A stretch of 64,000 bases of DNA from Cyanobium usitatum str. Tous (GTDB lineage Bacteria > Cyanobacteriota > Cyanobacteriia > PCC-6307 > Cyanobiaceae). Location of the stretch: the NCBI RefSeq assembly GCF_963920485.1, contig NZ_OY986431.1:1054001-1118000 (forward strand), read 5' to 3'. The notes under the pieces were generated by a model. That model did not search any database, had not been told where the DNA came from, and saw nothing but the letters and a program-made list of their open reading frames with translations. Position numbers and translations under genes: made by a program. How positions within the stretch are numbered: position 1 is the first letter of the stretch; every line of letters begins with the position of its first letter. Of this stretch, positions 55,117-62,567 are shown one piece after another.

Positions 55117-55509
55117 CTAGGGGCTGAATTTGCGGCTGGCCATCTCGCCTAGGTCTTCCCTGCGGCGATAGGGCGGGATTACCCGAGGGGGTGCCCAGGG
55201 CTTGGGCTTGGGCTTGTTCCGATCGCGCCAGCCGGTGAACACCAGCCAAAAGGGCAGGCCAACGAACAGGCCCACCAGGGCCAGGCAGGCGGCCAACAGC
55301 AGCTGCTGCCAAAGCAGAGCAACAGCCAGGAAGGCGGCGACATTGGCCCACCAGGGCCAGGGCTTGCACTTGCGCTGGCCATTGCCAAACAGGTTTGGAG
55401 ATCGGGGAGTCTTCGGCGGGAGGAAGTCTTCGAGCTTCTCGCCGGGGCGGAGGTTCGCCTCGATCCAGGCGATCTCCTCGTAATGGCGCTGGAGCCTGGG
55501 GTTGGTCAT
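55117..55509 (-). CDS. membrane protein with cytoplasmic tail
   Basis: 130 residues. After a soluble helical start (RHYEEIAWIEANLRPGEKLE) there are two closely spaced hydrophobic segments (ANVAAFLAVALLWQQLLLAA, LALVGLFVGLPFWLVFTGW), then a basic proline-rich tail. Its ATG overlaps the ArdC stop. Function unknown; small membrane proteins occur in integrative element operons. Confidence 0.7.
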   Translation of the reverse strand: MTNPRLQRHYEEIAWIEANLRPGEKLEDFLPPKTPRSPNLFGNGQRKCKPWPWWANVAAFLAVALLWQQLLLAACLALVGLFVGLPFWLVFTGWRDRNKPKPKPWAPPRVIPPYRRREDLGEMASRKFSP

Positions 55510-56498
55510 GCCTCCACCTCCTCGCCCTGGTTCTCCTCTGGAGCGATCAGGTCCGCCGCCTTGCGGGCATCGCTGAGCACCTTGAACAGGGTTTTGGGCT
55601 CCTCCTTCAGCAGCTCGGCCCAGTTCTTGAGATATGCGGCATGGTTCTCCAGCTGGCAGCCGATCTGCAGCCTGTAGGCGATCAGCACTGCTGCCAGCTC
55701 GGCCACCAGCTCCTCCTGTGCGTAGAGCTTGGAGCCCATTCCGCCGCGCATGTTTCGGTCGAGCCTGCTGCTGTGGCCGGTGCTGTGGGCCTGCTCGTGG
55801 GCCCAGGTTGCGGCCATGGCTTCGCGGGTGGTGAAGACCTCAGCCGCTGGCATCCTGATCTGATCCAGATCGGGGCTGTAGCAGGCCATGGCGCCGCCCC
55901 AGGTGGTTGGCACTGGCCAGGCTTCCAGCACGGCTTCAGCAGCCTCCAGACGGGCCTGGGGCTCCAGCTGTAGGGGCTGGCCGATGGCTTCTCTAATGCG
56001 GGCCTGGAGGGCTTCCTCGGCAGCTTCGTCAGTGCCCACCAGATCGACGGCATTGAACACGGCTACCGGCTTAAAGCTCACCCATTGGCGGGTGACGGTC
56101 TCGGCCTGGCCGGTTTGGATGTTCTGGGCTTCATCCTCGTAGCGGTTGAGCTGGGGCCGAACGATGCGGACGGACTTGCAGCCTTTGCGCGGCCACCATC
56201 CATGGGCCTTGGCTTGTGCTCCACCGATCCAGAGCGGAAGGGTGTGGCCGCGAAGCATGGAGCCCAGCTCCAAAAGGATCGGATTGGCTCCCCGGTAAGG
56301 CTTGCCGGTGTCGAGGTTGCGGTGCTCGCCCTGCTGGCCAGCCCATTCCCTGCGCCATGGCGGCAGTTCGCTGGACTCCATCAGGGCGATGAGATCAGCC
56401 ACCAGCAGCTCCTCGGCTGTGGGGCCGTCGTAGGTCTTGCGGGCCTTGCGGGTGGTGGTCTTGCCCGTGGTCCGGGGCTTAGTTGCGGTTGCGGTCAT
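55506..56498 (-). CDS. ardC: ArdC-type antirestriction protein
   Basis: 330 residues. The N-terminal ArdC ssDNA-binding domain (LVADLIALMESSELPPWRRE, then HRNLDTGKPYRGANPILLEL) is followed by a zinc-metallopeptidase-like domain with the HEQAHSTGH motif (234-242) and YAQEELVAELAAVLIA. ArdC proteins protect incoming plasmid DNA during conjugation in other bacteria. The leader reads GAGAACCC before ATG 56498. It overlaps the next gene. An anti-RM function next to the island's own RM locus is consistent with a mobile element. Confidence 0.9.
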   Translation of the reverse strand: MTATATKPRTTGKTTTRKARKTYDGPTAEELLVADLIALMESSELPPWRREWAGQQGEHRNLDTGKPYRGANPILLELGSMLRGHTLPLWIGGAQAKAHGWWPRKGCKSVRIVRPQLNRYEDEAQNIQTGQAETVTRQWVSFKPVAVFNAVDLVGTDEAAEEALQARIREAIGQPLQLEPQARLEAAEAVLEAWPVPTTWGGAMACYSPDLDQIRMPAAEVFTTREAMAATWAHEQAHSTGHSSRLDRNMRGGMGSKLYAQEELVAELAAVLIAYRLQIGCQLENHAAYLKNWAELLKEEPKTLFKVLSDARKAADLIAPEENQGEEVEA

Positions 56499-56549
56499 GG
56501 GTTCTCTCGATTGGTGGTGATGGCCCAGCAGGCGCCGGGCCGGTGGTTG

Positions 56550-56717
56550 TCAGGGGTCTTGGCGGATGAATGAACCGGCAGGCCATCGCCGGAGCTGGCC
56601 TTTGGCAGCGGCCTGGGTGCGGTAGGGCCTGAACTGCTCGCCATCGGGTGAGACGACCCACCAGAAGCGGGTTGGCGCTGGCGGGGTGCTGCTTCGGGCC
56701 CAGAAGGAATCGCTCAT
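56550..56717 (-). CDS. 55-residue hypothetical protein
   Basis: ATG 56717 overlaps the stop of the gene upstream in the operon (ATGA). The product reads MSDSFWARSSTPPAPTRFWW, then VVSPDGEQFRPYRTQAAAKG and ends FIRQDP. Small, slightly basic, with aromatic residues. A 30-bp element shared with 57598-57627 begins right at its stop codon. Confidence 0.6.
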   Translation of the reverse strand: MSDSFWARSSTPPAPTRFWWVVSPDGEQFRPYRTQAAAKGQLRRWPAGSFIRQDP

Positions 56718-56986
56718 TGGTCGGAGTAGGGCGGGAGGTCGTAGTGGTCGGCCATGGCTTCAGGCCAGACAGGCGGCCCGTCATTGGCGGCCCTGACGGC
56801 GATCAGGTGGCCGGGCCATGCCTTGCGGTCTTGCCGGGCCCAGCGGTGGGCTTCACGCCTCCACCAGGCCGCATCGCGCTCGGTCATGGCGTCATCAGGT
56901 GGCGTGATCTGGTACAGGTCCCAGGGGAGCCAGTGCTCCCCATCAGGGGCAGGGCAGGCCATCCAGAGCGCGGTGGGTGCGGTCAT
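56714..56986 (-). CDS. hypothetical protein
   Basis: About 90 residues from ATG 56986: APTALWMACPAPDGEHWLPW, then MTERDAAWWRREAHRWARQD, and an acidic end. Trp-rich and soluble, perhaps interacting with nucleic acids or proteins. It overlaps its operon neighbours on both sides. Confidence 0.65.
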   Translation of the reverse strand: MTAPTALWMACPAPDGEHWLPWDLYQITPPDDAMTERDAAWWRREAHRWARQDRKAWPGHLIAVRAANDGPPVWPEAMADHYDLPPYSDQ

Positions 56987-57345
56987 GCCCACACCTCTCG
57001 CTGGGCTGAGCGGATGGCGCTGGCCAGGCGTTCGCGGATCTCCTCCGCCTCGGCCTGGGCCTTGGCCAGCACCTGATCCGCTGTCGCGTTGGCGTTGTCG
57101 AGGGCCTGCCGGGCTTCAGCTCGCATCAGGCGGCTGGCGGCTTCGGCATTGATTCGCCATTCGCTGGCCTGGCGGTACATCTCCGCCGGGCTGGTGGGCC
57201 TGATGTCGGCGGTGATCTCAGCGGCCAGATAGCCCAGGCAGTCGAGCAGCCATGGGCCCAGGTAGGAATCCGGGCCCAGGCGGCTGGCCAGTTCGCGCAG
57301 GGCGGCCAGCTCCTCGGCTTTGGTTGGTGCGGTGGTGATGGTCAC
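56983..57345 (-). CDS. coiled-coil-like hypothetical protein
   Basis: 120 residues from GTG 57345, overlapping the preceding TGA (GTGA). Helical and Ala/Glu/Arg rich: EELAALRELASRLGPDSY, then RINAEAASRLMRAEARQALD, KAQAEAEEIRERLASAIRS. A coiled coil is likely. Function unknown. Confidence 0.65.
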   Translation of the reverse strand: MTITTAPTKAEELAALRELASRLGPDSYLGPWLLDCLGYLAAEITADIRPTSPAEMYRQASEWRINAEAASRLMRAEARQALDNANATADQVLAKAQAEAEEIRERLASAIRSAQREVWA

Positions 57346-57575
57346 TGGGCCACCTCCACCAGCTGAGAGCCGACCCGGCGCCATTGGCGGCGCTGCCTGG
57401 GTTTGGCAGGGGTGGCAGGGCCACGGCCAAGAATCCAGCCCTGGCCATGGCAGTGGAAGCAGACACCTCCCTGGATATGGGCGAACCAGGGCATAGAGCC
57501 GGTGCCGTTGCAGCCCCAGGGGCACTCGTAGGCGTTGGGGTTGCCGGGCCAGGGGTTTTGGTTTGGGTCTCTCAT
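57342..57575 (-). CDS. small protein with DnaJ-type Cys motifs
   Basis: 77 residues. ECPWGCNGTGSM and CFHCHGQGWILG are CxxxCxGxG- and CxxCxGxG-like zinc-ribbon pairs as in the DnaJ central domain, here isolated. A basic, Pro/Arg-rich tail follows. Leader CCCAACCC before ATG 57575. Likely binds zinc. Confidence 0.7.
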   Translation of the reverse strand: MRDPNQNPWPGNPNAYECPWGCNGTGSMPWFAHIQGGVCFHCHGQGWILGRGPATPAKPRQRRQWRRVGSQLVEVAQ

Positions 57576-57630
57576 GGGTTGGGAACGTGAGGGGATGGGC
57601 CCAGCTGGAGCCGGGCCGGTGGTTGTCGGA

Positions 57631-57927
57631 TCAGGCGGCGAGCACCAGCAGCAGCTCGGCGCGGCGGCCGGAGCGGGCCAGCTGGCGATGGCCAGCGGTA
57701 CGGGCCAGGAGACGGAGCTCTCTCACCGGCAGGGCTGCCAGTGGGGCTGGCTTGTCGATCGCGGCTGGCTTGTCGATCGCTGGAGCTGCCTGCGCCTTTC
57801 TGGGCCGGTAGTTGGCCAGGGCGAGCACCAGGGCCACCAGGGCCACGGCGAGCACCAGCAGGGCCTGGATCGTCACCAGAGCGGCAGCAGCGGCCAGCTC
57901 GATGGGGTGGGGCTGTTGGCTGCGCAT
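57631..57927 (-). CDS. membrane-anchored hypothetical protein
   Basis: 98 residues from ATG 57927: one long hydrophobic helix (AAAALVTIQALLVLAVALVA) and an Ala/Pro-rich, basic C-terminal part with VRELRLLARTAGHRQLARSG. Two bases after the stop of the preceding gene. Function unknown. Confidence 0.6.
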   Translation of the reverse strand: MRSQQPHPIELAAAAALVTIQALLVLAVALVALVLALANYRPRKAQAAPAIDKPAAIDKPAPLAALPVRELRLLARTAGHRQLARSGRRAELLLVLAA

Positions 57928-57929
57928 GG

Positions 57930-58127
57930 TCAATACCCCAGCCAGGCCAGCAGGGCCTCGGCGTTGCGCTCATCCAGGTGGCACCAGCTGACGCCGTGGT
58001 TGTCGGCGTAGGTGTCGGCAAGGGTGAAGCCGTGCTGGGCCAGCAGGGCCTGGGCATCGCCGTGGCTGAGGTTGCCGTTGTGGTCGGCGTGGTCGAGGAC
58101 CGAATCCTCAAAGGTGCAGAAGGTCAT
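57930..58127 (-). CDS. small acidic hypothetical protein, first gene of the operon
   Basis: 65 residues from ATG 58127: TFCTFEDSVLDHADHNGNLS, then HGDAQALLAQHGFTLADTYA, DNHGVSWCHLDERNAEAL. Soluble and acidic, His/Asp-rich, possibly metal-binding. The leader has a perfect CCCGGC-TCA-GCCGGG hairpin (58136-58150) and AACCC before the ATG. Confidence 0.6.
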   Translation of the reverse strand: MTFCTFEDSVLDHADHNGNLSHGDAQALLAQHGFTLADTYADNHGVSWCHLDERNAEALLAWLGY

Positions 58128-58545
58128 GGGTTGCACCCGGCTGAGCCGGGGCGGTCGTGGTGTGGCGGTGGGCCTGGCCTGGCGGCAGAGCTGCGCGCTC
58201 GATGCCGGTGCCGGTGTGATGGCTGATGGGGCTGGAGCTGGCCGCCGCTACCGGGCCTGGGCTCCACCGCCTGAGCACATCCTAGCCCGCAGATGTCACA
58301 ACGCAGCAGGGCAGGCAACACCAGCCACCCATCAGGGCCTGGGGCTCAGCCAGTCACCACCGCAGAACCCCTGGCACAGCAGGGGAGGCACCCCCGCCCC
58401 CCGGTTGACTATACTTTGAGCATGAAGTCGGCGAGCCTGGTTGTTGAGAAATAACCCGCACCCCGGCACGGGGGGAAAAGTCGCGACCGGCGTACGAGTA
58501 AGCCCGTTTGCCATACATGCCAAATCCCTTTAGGACATTCCTCCG

Positions 58546-58653
58546 GCACTTTCGCCTGGGTTAATACCAACAACACCCCCAGCACTTTCGCCTGGGTCAA
58601 TACCAGCAACACCCCCAGCACTTTCGCCCGGGTTAATACCAGCAACTGCCGGC
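58546..58653. repeat. three 36-bp direct tandem repeats
   Basis: Copies start at 58546, 58582 and 58618. Units 1 and 2 differ at two positions; unit 3 matches over about 28 bases and then diverges. Each begins GCACTTTCGCC and contains TAATACCA or CAATACCA. They are contiguous with no spacers, so this is not a CRISPR array. Confidence 0.9.
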
Positions 58654-58678
58654 GGGGTGGTGGCAACGGAGGTGGAGT

Positions 58679-58717
58679 GGCCCCGCCGAGAACCCCCTTC
58701 TCGGCGGGGCCGTTTTT
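58679..58717 (+). terminator. strong intrinsic terminator
   Basis: GGCCCCGCCGAGAA, loop of five C, TTCTCGGCGGGGCC, then G and TTTTT. A perfect 14-bp stem. No gene ends upstream on this strand, so it probably terminates a non-coding transcript. Confidence 0.85.
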
Positions 58718-58875
58718 CTTCAGTTGGCAGTAGGGGCCAAGGCGCGGCGGAAGCTGGCCATTGCTGTCGCCCTGGTGGTGGTGGTGGTGGTGGTGGTGGA
58801 GCAGGCCCCCAGCGGGGGGGGATTGGTGGGTATTGGCTTTTGAGATTGGTGTGGCAATACCTGCAGCGGATGGCT

Positions 58876-59133
58876 TTAGGAGTTGGTATCTGCTGCCGGC
58901 GGTCGTGGTCTTGGCTGGCGGAAATTGTCTTGCAGTTCCTTGAGGTATTGGCTCAGGCGTTTTGCATCGTTGGAGCTGCAGTAGCCAAGGCTTCTAAGGA
59001 ACTTGGCACCAGACCCAGCGGTGTGGATGTCGTCGAGGAGGGCCTCAAGGCCAGCCCTGGTGAACTGGTATTTGCTGGCCAAAAACATCCAGACCTTTGG
59101 CTTGCCGGCTGGATCTGTTGTTGATGTGGTCAT
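58876..59133 (-). CDS. small basic hypothetical protein
   Basis: 85 residues from ATG 59133 (a start at 59160 adds nine residues): TTSTTDPAGKPKVWMFLASK, then YQFTRAGLEALLDDIHTAGS, GYCSSNDAKRLSQYLKELQD. It looks like a small helical DNA-binding protein, but is unidentified. Two hairpins with complementary loops lie 90-200 bases upstream in its leader. Confidence 0.6.
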   Translation of the reverse strand: MTTSTTDPAGKPKVWMFLASKYQFTRAGLEALLDDIHTAGSGAKFLRSLGYCSSNDAKRLSQYLKELQDNFRQPRPRPPAADTNS

Positions 59134-59222
59134 GGTGTTTGGGGCGTTGGTGTTCAGCATCGGCCAGGAGCGCCGCGGGCACCAACTGGTTGTTGTAGCT
59201 ACCTGCTGTTTGGGCCTGCCGC

Positions 59223-59333
59223 CCTGGTCTGGAGGTTTCCGCAAAAATCTGCGGAAACCCCTCAGGCTTTCCCGACTCGATGAAACTCCAGTCCTGGTCT
59301 GGAGGTTTGCTCAGATTTTTGAGGAAACCCCTC
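59223..59333. repeat. two hairpin repeats with complementary loops
   Basis: CCTGGTCTGGAGGTTT recurs at 59223 and 59293, 70 bases apart, and both copies end GGAAACCCCTC. Each forms a GGTTT...AAACC stem. The loop of the first is AAAATC, that of the second GATTTT, exact reverse complements. Confidence 0.85.
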
Positions 59334-59610
59334 CTGGCTGACGAAGGACCAGTTCTGGGCTGGCCCCCGATGGTCACCCAGCTTGGGAATGGATGGACTA
59401 CAGCACCAAGGACGCAGCACCAAGGCCAGCCTGATTGAGCTAATCAAGGGGGTGGATTGCCTGGTCCTGAATGTTGCGGAGCAGGTCCAAAGCGCGAACG
59501 GGGTAACACAACCCGGCCAGCCAACCCGCCGGGCTGGGCCCAGAGAGCGCAGGAAAGGCGAAGCCTCGACTGTGAGCGAAGCGATCAGCTCGATTGCGAG
59601 CGCAGCGAGT

Positions 59611-59819
59611 AGTTACTGGAGGGGGTTTGGGCGATTCGCGCCTTGTAACCCGCCACCAAACCGGCCACTTCCCCTCACGCCCTGCCGTGCAGGAACCCCG
59701 CGCTGAGATCCAAGGTGTTGCAGGCGATCTGGGCTTTCCTGAGGGCTCAAACCCCGAGCTTGGCGCGCACCTGGCCCGCAGGGCTAAGCCCAGTTACTGC
59801 AGGTGGTTTGAGCGATTCG
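59611..59819 (+). repeat. dispersed 28-bp direct repeat pair
   Basis: The 28 bases at 59611-59638 recur at 59792-59819 with three mismatches; both start AGTTACTG and end GCGATTCG. Unexplained. Confidence 0.75.
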
Positions 59820-59858
59820 GGGTGGCTAAAGCCCGCACCTTGCCGAGCACCCTGCCAA

Positions 59859-60176
59859 TCACCACCCTTCGGGGTCGGGCTTGAGGTCTTTGGCGTGTCT
59901 TCGCAGATCCAGCTGCAGGCGCCCGTCTGCCGACGAAACCAGGGACTGATACCAGTGCCTAAACCAGCGATCCAGCAGGGCTTCCAGGGCCTCCTGACTG
60001 GTCTCAGGGCACCATTCCAGCTGGTGGCAGACAGGCTCACCTTTGACGGGTCTGAGCCTGGCCAACACCCTGACGACAAGGGCCCTGTAGGGGTGCTGCC
60101 TGGCCCACCGCCTGGCGGCTGCTTTGGCCAGCCGTTGGTGGGGCTCAGGCGGTGGGACGAAGTAGATGGTGGTCAT
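59859..60176 (-). CDS. hypothetical basic protein
   Basis: 105 residues from ATG 60176: TTIYFVPPPEPHQRLAKAAA, then RRWARQHPYRALVVRVLARL, and WFRHWYQSLVSSADGRLQLD. Basic, with a predicted nucleic-acid-binding helix pair. The promoter region is the 12-bp repeat array to its right (60197-60348). Function unknown. Confidence 0.6.
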   Translation of the reverse strand: MTTIYFVPPPEPHQRLAKAAARRWARQHPYRALVVRVLARLRPVKGEPVCHQLEWCPETSQEALEALLDRWFRHWYQSLVSSADGRLQLDLRRHAKDLKPDPEGW

Positions 60177-60196
60177 GGCTGGCCAGCAGTCCTCCT

Positions 60197-60348
60197 GCAT
60201 AGACGGTCTATGGGTGGCTGCATGGAAGGCTTCATAGACGGCAGGCATAGATGGTCTAGGCACTGCTGCATAGAGACATTCATAGACAGCCTCCATAGAC
60301 ATCTATGCAGCCGGTTCATAGAAGCCTGCATGGATGGATGCCTAGACA
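60197..60348. repeat. degenerate ~12-bp tandem array with CATAGAC core
   Basis: CATAGAC or close variants (CATAGAT, CATAGAG, CATAGAA, CTAGAC) occur at 60198, 60233, 60246, 60269, 60281, 60294, 60317 and 60342. The spacings are 12-13 or multiples of that (23, 35). The array lies between the divergent genes at 60176 (minus) and 60305 or 60338 (plus). Confidence 0.8.
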
Positions 60349-60601
60349 GCCGCTATCTACTGGCCTTGCATCGAAACTGCTTCGCAAAGGGGCAACCGGG
60401 CAGCGTTATCTCGATACCAGAGCCATCGGTGGTGGTGGTGGTGCGGCAGTCGATAGCCAGATCACCCAGGCGATTTGGGATACAGCGATCGAAGAAATGA
60501 AGGCAGGAAAGCTCGCTGGGCTTACTGGTGCGGGCGCTGGTGTCGAGATCACTTACGACGAGGACGGCTATGCAACCGTGAGCTTCGACGTGGAGATCTG
60601 A
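60305..60601 (+). CDS. small hypothetical protein
   Basis: 98 residues from ATG 60305, or 87 from ATG 60338. The first 45 residues overlap the repeat array and are of poor composition; the C-terminal 45 look natural: QITQAIWDTAIEEMKAGKLA, GAGVEITYDEDGYATVSFDV. A possible helix-plus-strand domain. No family recognised. Confidence 0.45.
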   Translation: MQPVHRSLHGWMPRQPLSTGLASKLLRKGATGQRYLDTRAIGGGGGAAVDSQITQAIWDTAIEEMKAGKLAGLTGAGAGVEITYDEDGYATVSFDVEI

Positions 60602-60821
60602 GCCTCAACAGGCCAGCCTCTCCCGTACAGCCGCGCCTTGGCATCGGCGACGCAGGCTGCCCCCGTAGCACTTGAAACAACCATTAGATCCCAATGCATG
60701 AACCTGGTGGCCCTACACCGTCAGGGTCACCTTCAATCATCGATCCGAACCTTTACAGCGCCACCTTCCTAAAGCCCTCTGGCAGAGGGCATACTGCGCC
60801 GAGCGAACCTCACCCCAGCCT

Positions 60822-62567
60822 TTGGCCGCCGAGCAGAACCTCTCCTCCTTCATCTGGGCCGTCGCGGACCTGCTGCGCGGCGACTACAAGCGGAGCGATT
60901 TCGGCAAGGTGATCCTGCCGTTCACGGTGCTGCGGCGGCTGGACTGCGTACTTGAGCCCACTAAGGCCGAGGTGCTCGCTGAGAAGGAGCTGCGGGAGGC
61001 TGCCGGCCTGAACCCTGAGCCGTTCCTGCTAAAGAAGGCTGGGCTGCTTTTTTACAACACCTCACCGCTCGACATGAAGCGGCTGATGGGGGACCAGGAC
61101 CACATTGGCGAGAACCTGCGGGCCTACATGCAGGCGTTCTCCCCGGCGGTGCGGGACATCTTTGAGAGCTTCGAGTTCCACACCCAGATCGACAAACTCG
61201 CCAAGGCCGGGCTGCTCTACCTAGTCACCGAGCGCTTCGCGGGGATCGACCTGCACCCGGAGGTGGTGAGCAACGCCCAGATGGGCACGGTGTTCGAGGA
61301 GCTGATCCGCAAGTTCGCAGAGGAATCGAACGAGACCGCCGGGGACCATTTCACGCCTAGGGAGGTGATCCGGCTGATGGTGAACCTGCTGTTCATTGAA
61401 GACGACGACGCCCTCACCCAGCCGGGAATTGTTCGCAGCCTGTATGACCCCACCGCAGGCACCGGCGGGATGCTGAGCGTTGCTGAAGAACACCTAGTCA
61501 GTCACAATCCGTCAGCTCGCCTGGTCTTGAGCGGCCAAGAGCTGAATGCGGAGTCCTACGCGATCTGCAAAGCCGACATGCTGATCAAGGGTCAGGACAT
61601 CGGCAACATCATCTTTGGGAACACGCTCAACGACGACGGCCTGCAAGAGAAGCAGTTCGACTACATGCTCTCCAACCCTCCGTTCGGGGTGGACTGGAAA
61701 AAGATCGAGAAGGAAGTCCGCAAGGAAGCCGACCTGATGGGCTTTGAGGGTCGCTTCGGGCCGGGCCTGCCCAGGGTGAGCGATGGCTCGCTGCTGTTCC
61801 TGCTGCACCTGATCTCGAAGATGCGCCCTGCCGTGGATGGCGGCAGCCGTATCGGGATCGTGCTCAACGGATCACCGCTGTTTACCGGTGGGGCTGGATC
61901 CGGTGAGAGCGAGATTCGCCGCTACTTGCTGGAGAACGACCTGGTGGAGGCGATTGTGGCCCTTCCCACTGACATGTTTTACAACACAGGGATCAGCACC
62001 TATGTCTGGATCCTGAGCAACCGCAAGCCAGCGGAAAGAAAGGGCAAGGTGCAGTTGATTGATGCCAGCAGCTACTGGCAGAAGATGCGCAAGAGCCTGG
62101 GCAGCAAGCGCAAGGAGCTTTCGCCTGAGCACATTGAGGAGATTACGAAGCTGTTCGGGGCCTTCGAGGAGGCAGAGAAGGACGGCAAGCCAATCAGCAA
62201 AATCTTCCGCAACGAGGACTTCGGGTACCAGACAATCACTGTCGAAAGGCCACTGAGGGACGAGGCAGGGAACGTGCTTCAGGGGCAGCGGGGCAAAGGG
62301 AAAGGTCAGCCTCAGGCCGATACCAGCCTGAGAGACACGGAGAACGTGCCACTGTCAGAGGACGTGGAGACCTACTTCGAGCGAGAGGTACTGCCGCACG
62401 TACCTGACGCCTGGATTGACCACAGCAAGACCAAGAAGGGATACGAGATTCCCTTCAACAGGCACTTCTACGTGTTCACGCCGCCTAGGCCACTGGATGA
62501 GATAGATGCGGAGCTGAAGCAGGTGACAGACAGGATCCTGGAAATGATTGGGGGGCTGTCGGCGTGA
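60822..62567 (+). CDS. hsdM: type I restriction-modification methyltransferase subunit HsdM
   Basis: 581 residues from TTG 60822. The N-terminal helical domain ([37 protein letters not shown]) is followed by the N6-adenine methyltransferase: [15 protein letters not shown], motif [12 protein letters not shown] (208) and catalytic motif [10 protein letters not shown] (285). A C-terminal SAM-independent region contacts HsdS. With HsdS it forms the methylase that marks self DNA. It overlaps hsdS at GTGA (62564). Confidence 0.95.
   Translation: MAAEQNLSSFIWAVADLLRGDYKRSDFGKVILPFTVLRRLDCVLEPTKAEVLAEKELREAAGLNPEPFLLKKAGLLFYNTSPLDMKRLMGDQDHIGENLRAYMQAFSPAVRDIFESFEFHTQIDKLAKAGLLYLVTERFAGIDLHPEVVSNAQMGTVFEELIRKFAEESNETAGDHFTPREVIRLMVNLLFIEDDDALTQPGIVRSLYDPTAGTGGMLSVAEEHLVSHNPSARLVLSGQELNAESYAICKADMLIKGQDIGNIIFGNTLNDDGLQEKQFDYMLSNPPFGVDWKKIEKEVRKEADLMGFEGRFGPGLPRVSDGSLLFLLHLISKMRPAVDGGSRIGIVLNGSPLFTGGAGSGESEIRRYLLENDLVEAIVALPTDMFYNTGISTYVWILSNRKPAERKGKVQLIDASSYWQKMRKSLGSKRKELSPEHIEEITKLFGAFEEAEKDGKPISKIFRNEDFGYQTITVERPLRDEAGNVLQGQRGKGKGQPQADTSLRDTENVPLSEDVETYFEREVLPHVPDAWIDHSKTKKGYEIPFNRHFYVFTPPRPLDEIDAELKQVTDRILEMIGGLSA

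Larger units (their letters stand above)
58410..58717 (+). ncRNA. candidate small RNA ending at a strong terminator
   Basis: TATACT at 58410-58415 is a good -10 box (the -35 region is weak). Transcription from about 58422 would run through a CCCCG-GCA-CGGGG hairpin, three 36-base repeats and stop at a perfect 14-bp terminator hairpin. No coding frame fits. Inference only. Confidence 0.4.
58128..58875. other. 748-base region with repeats and a strong terminator
   Basis: No convincing gene on either strand. From 58136: the operon leader hairpin; from 58410: a TATACT box; 58546-58653: three 36-bp repeats; 58679-58717: a strong terminator; from 58,770: a GGT-rich microsatellite. The plus strand could carry a small RNA from about 58422 to 58717. 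Confidence 0.5.
59134..59858. other. 725-base region of paired repeats, no convincing gene
   Basis: It holds two 41-base hairpin repeats (59223, 59293) and two 28-base repeats (59611, 59792). A weak plus-strand frame at 59398-59706 (LIELIKGVDCLVLNVAEQVQ) is possible but its second half is Arg/Pro-rich and unlike a gene. A GAGCGCAGCGAG-type palindrome cluster lies at 59575-59612. Confidence 0.5.

Noticed and set aside
58546-58653. CRISPR array (36-bp repeats)
   Set aside because: Repeats are directly contiguous with no spacers, only three copies, and no cas genes are in the window.
58409-58666. Minus-strand frame through the 36-bp repeats
   Set aside because: The frame is open only because the repeat is a multiple of three; poor start context and no conserved-looking composition.
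59398-59706. Plus-strand gene with LIELIKGVDCLVLNVAEQVQ
   Set aside because: Short plausible stretch only; the rest is Arg/Pro-rich and overlaps palindromes. Not listed as a gene.
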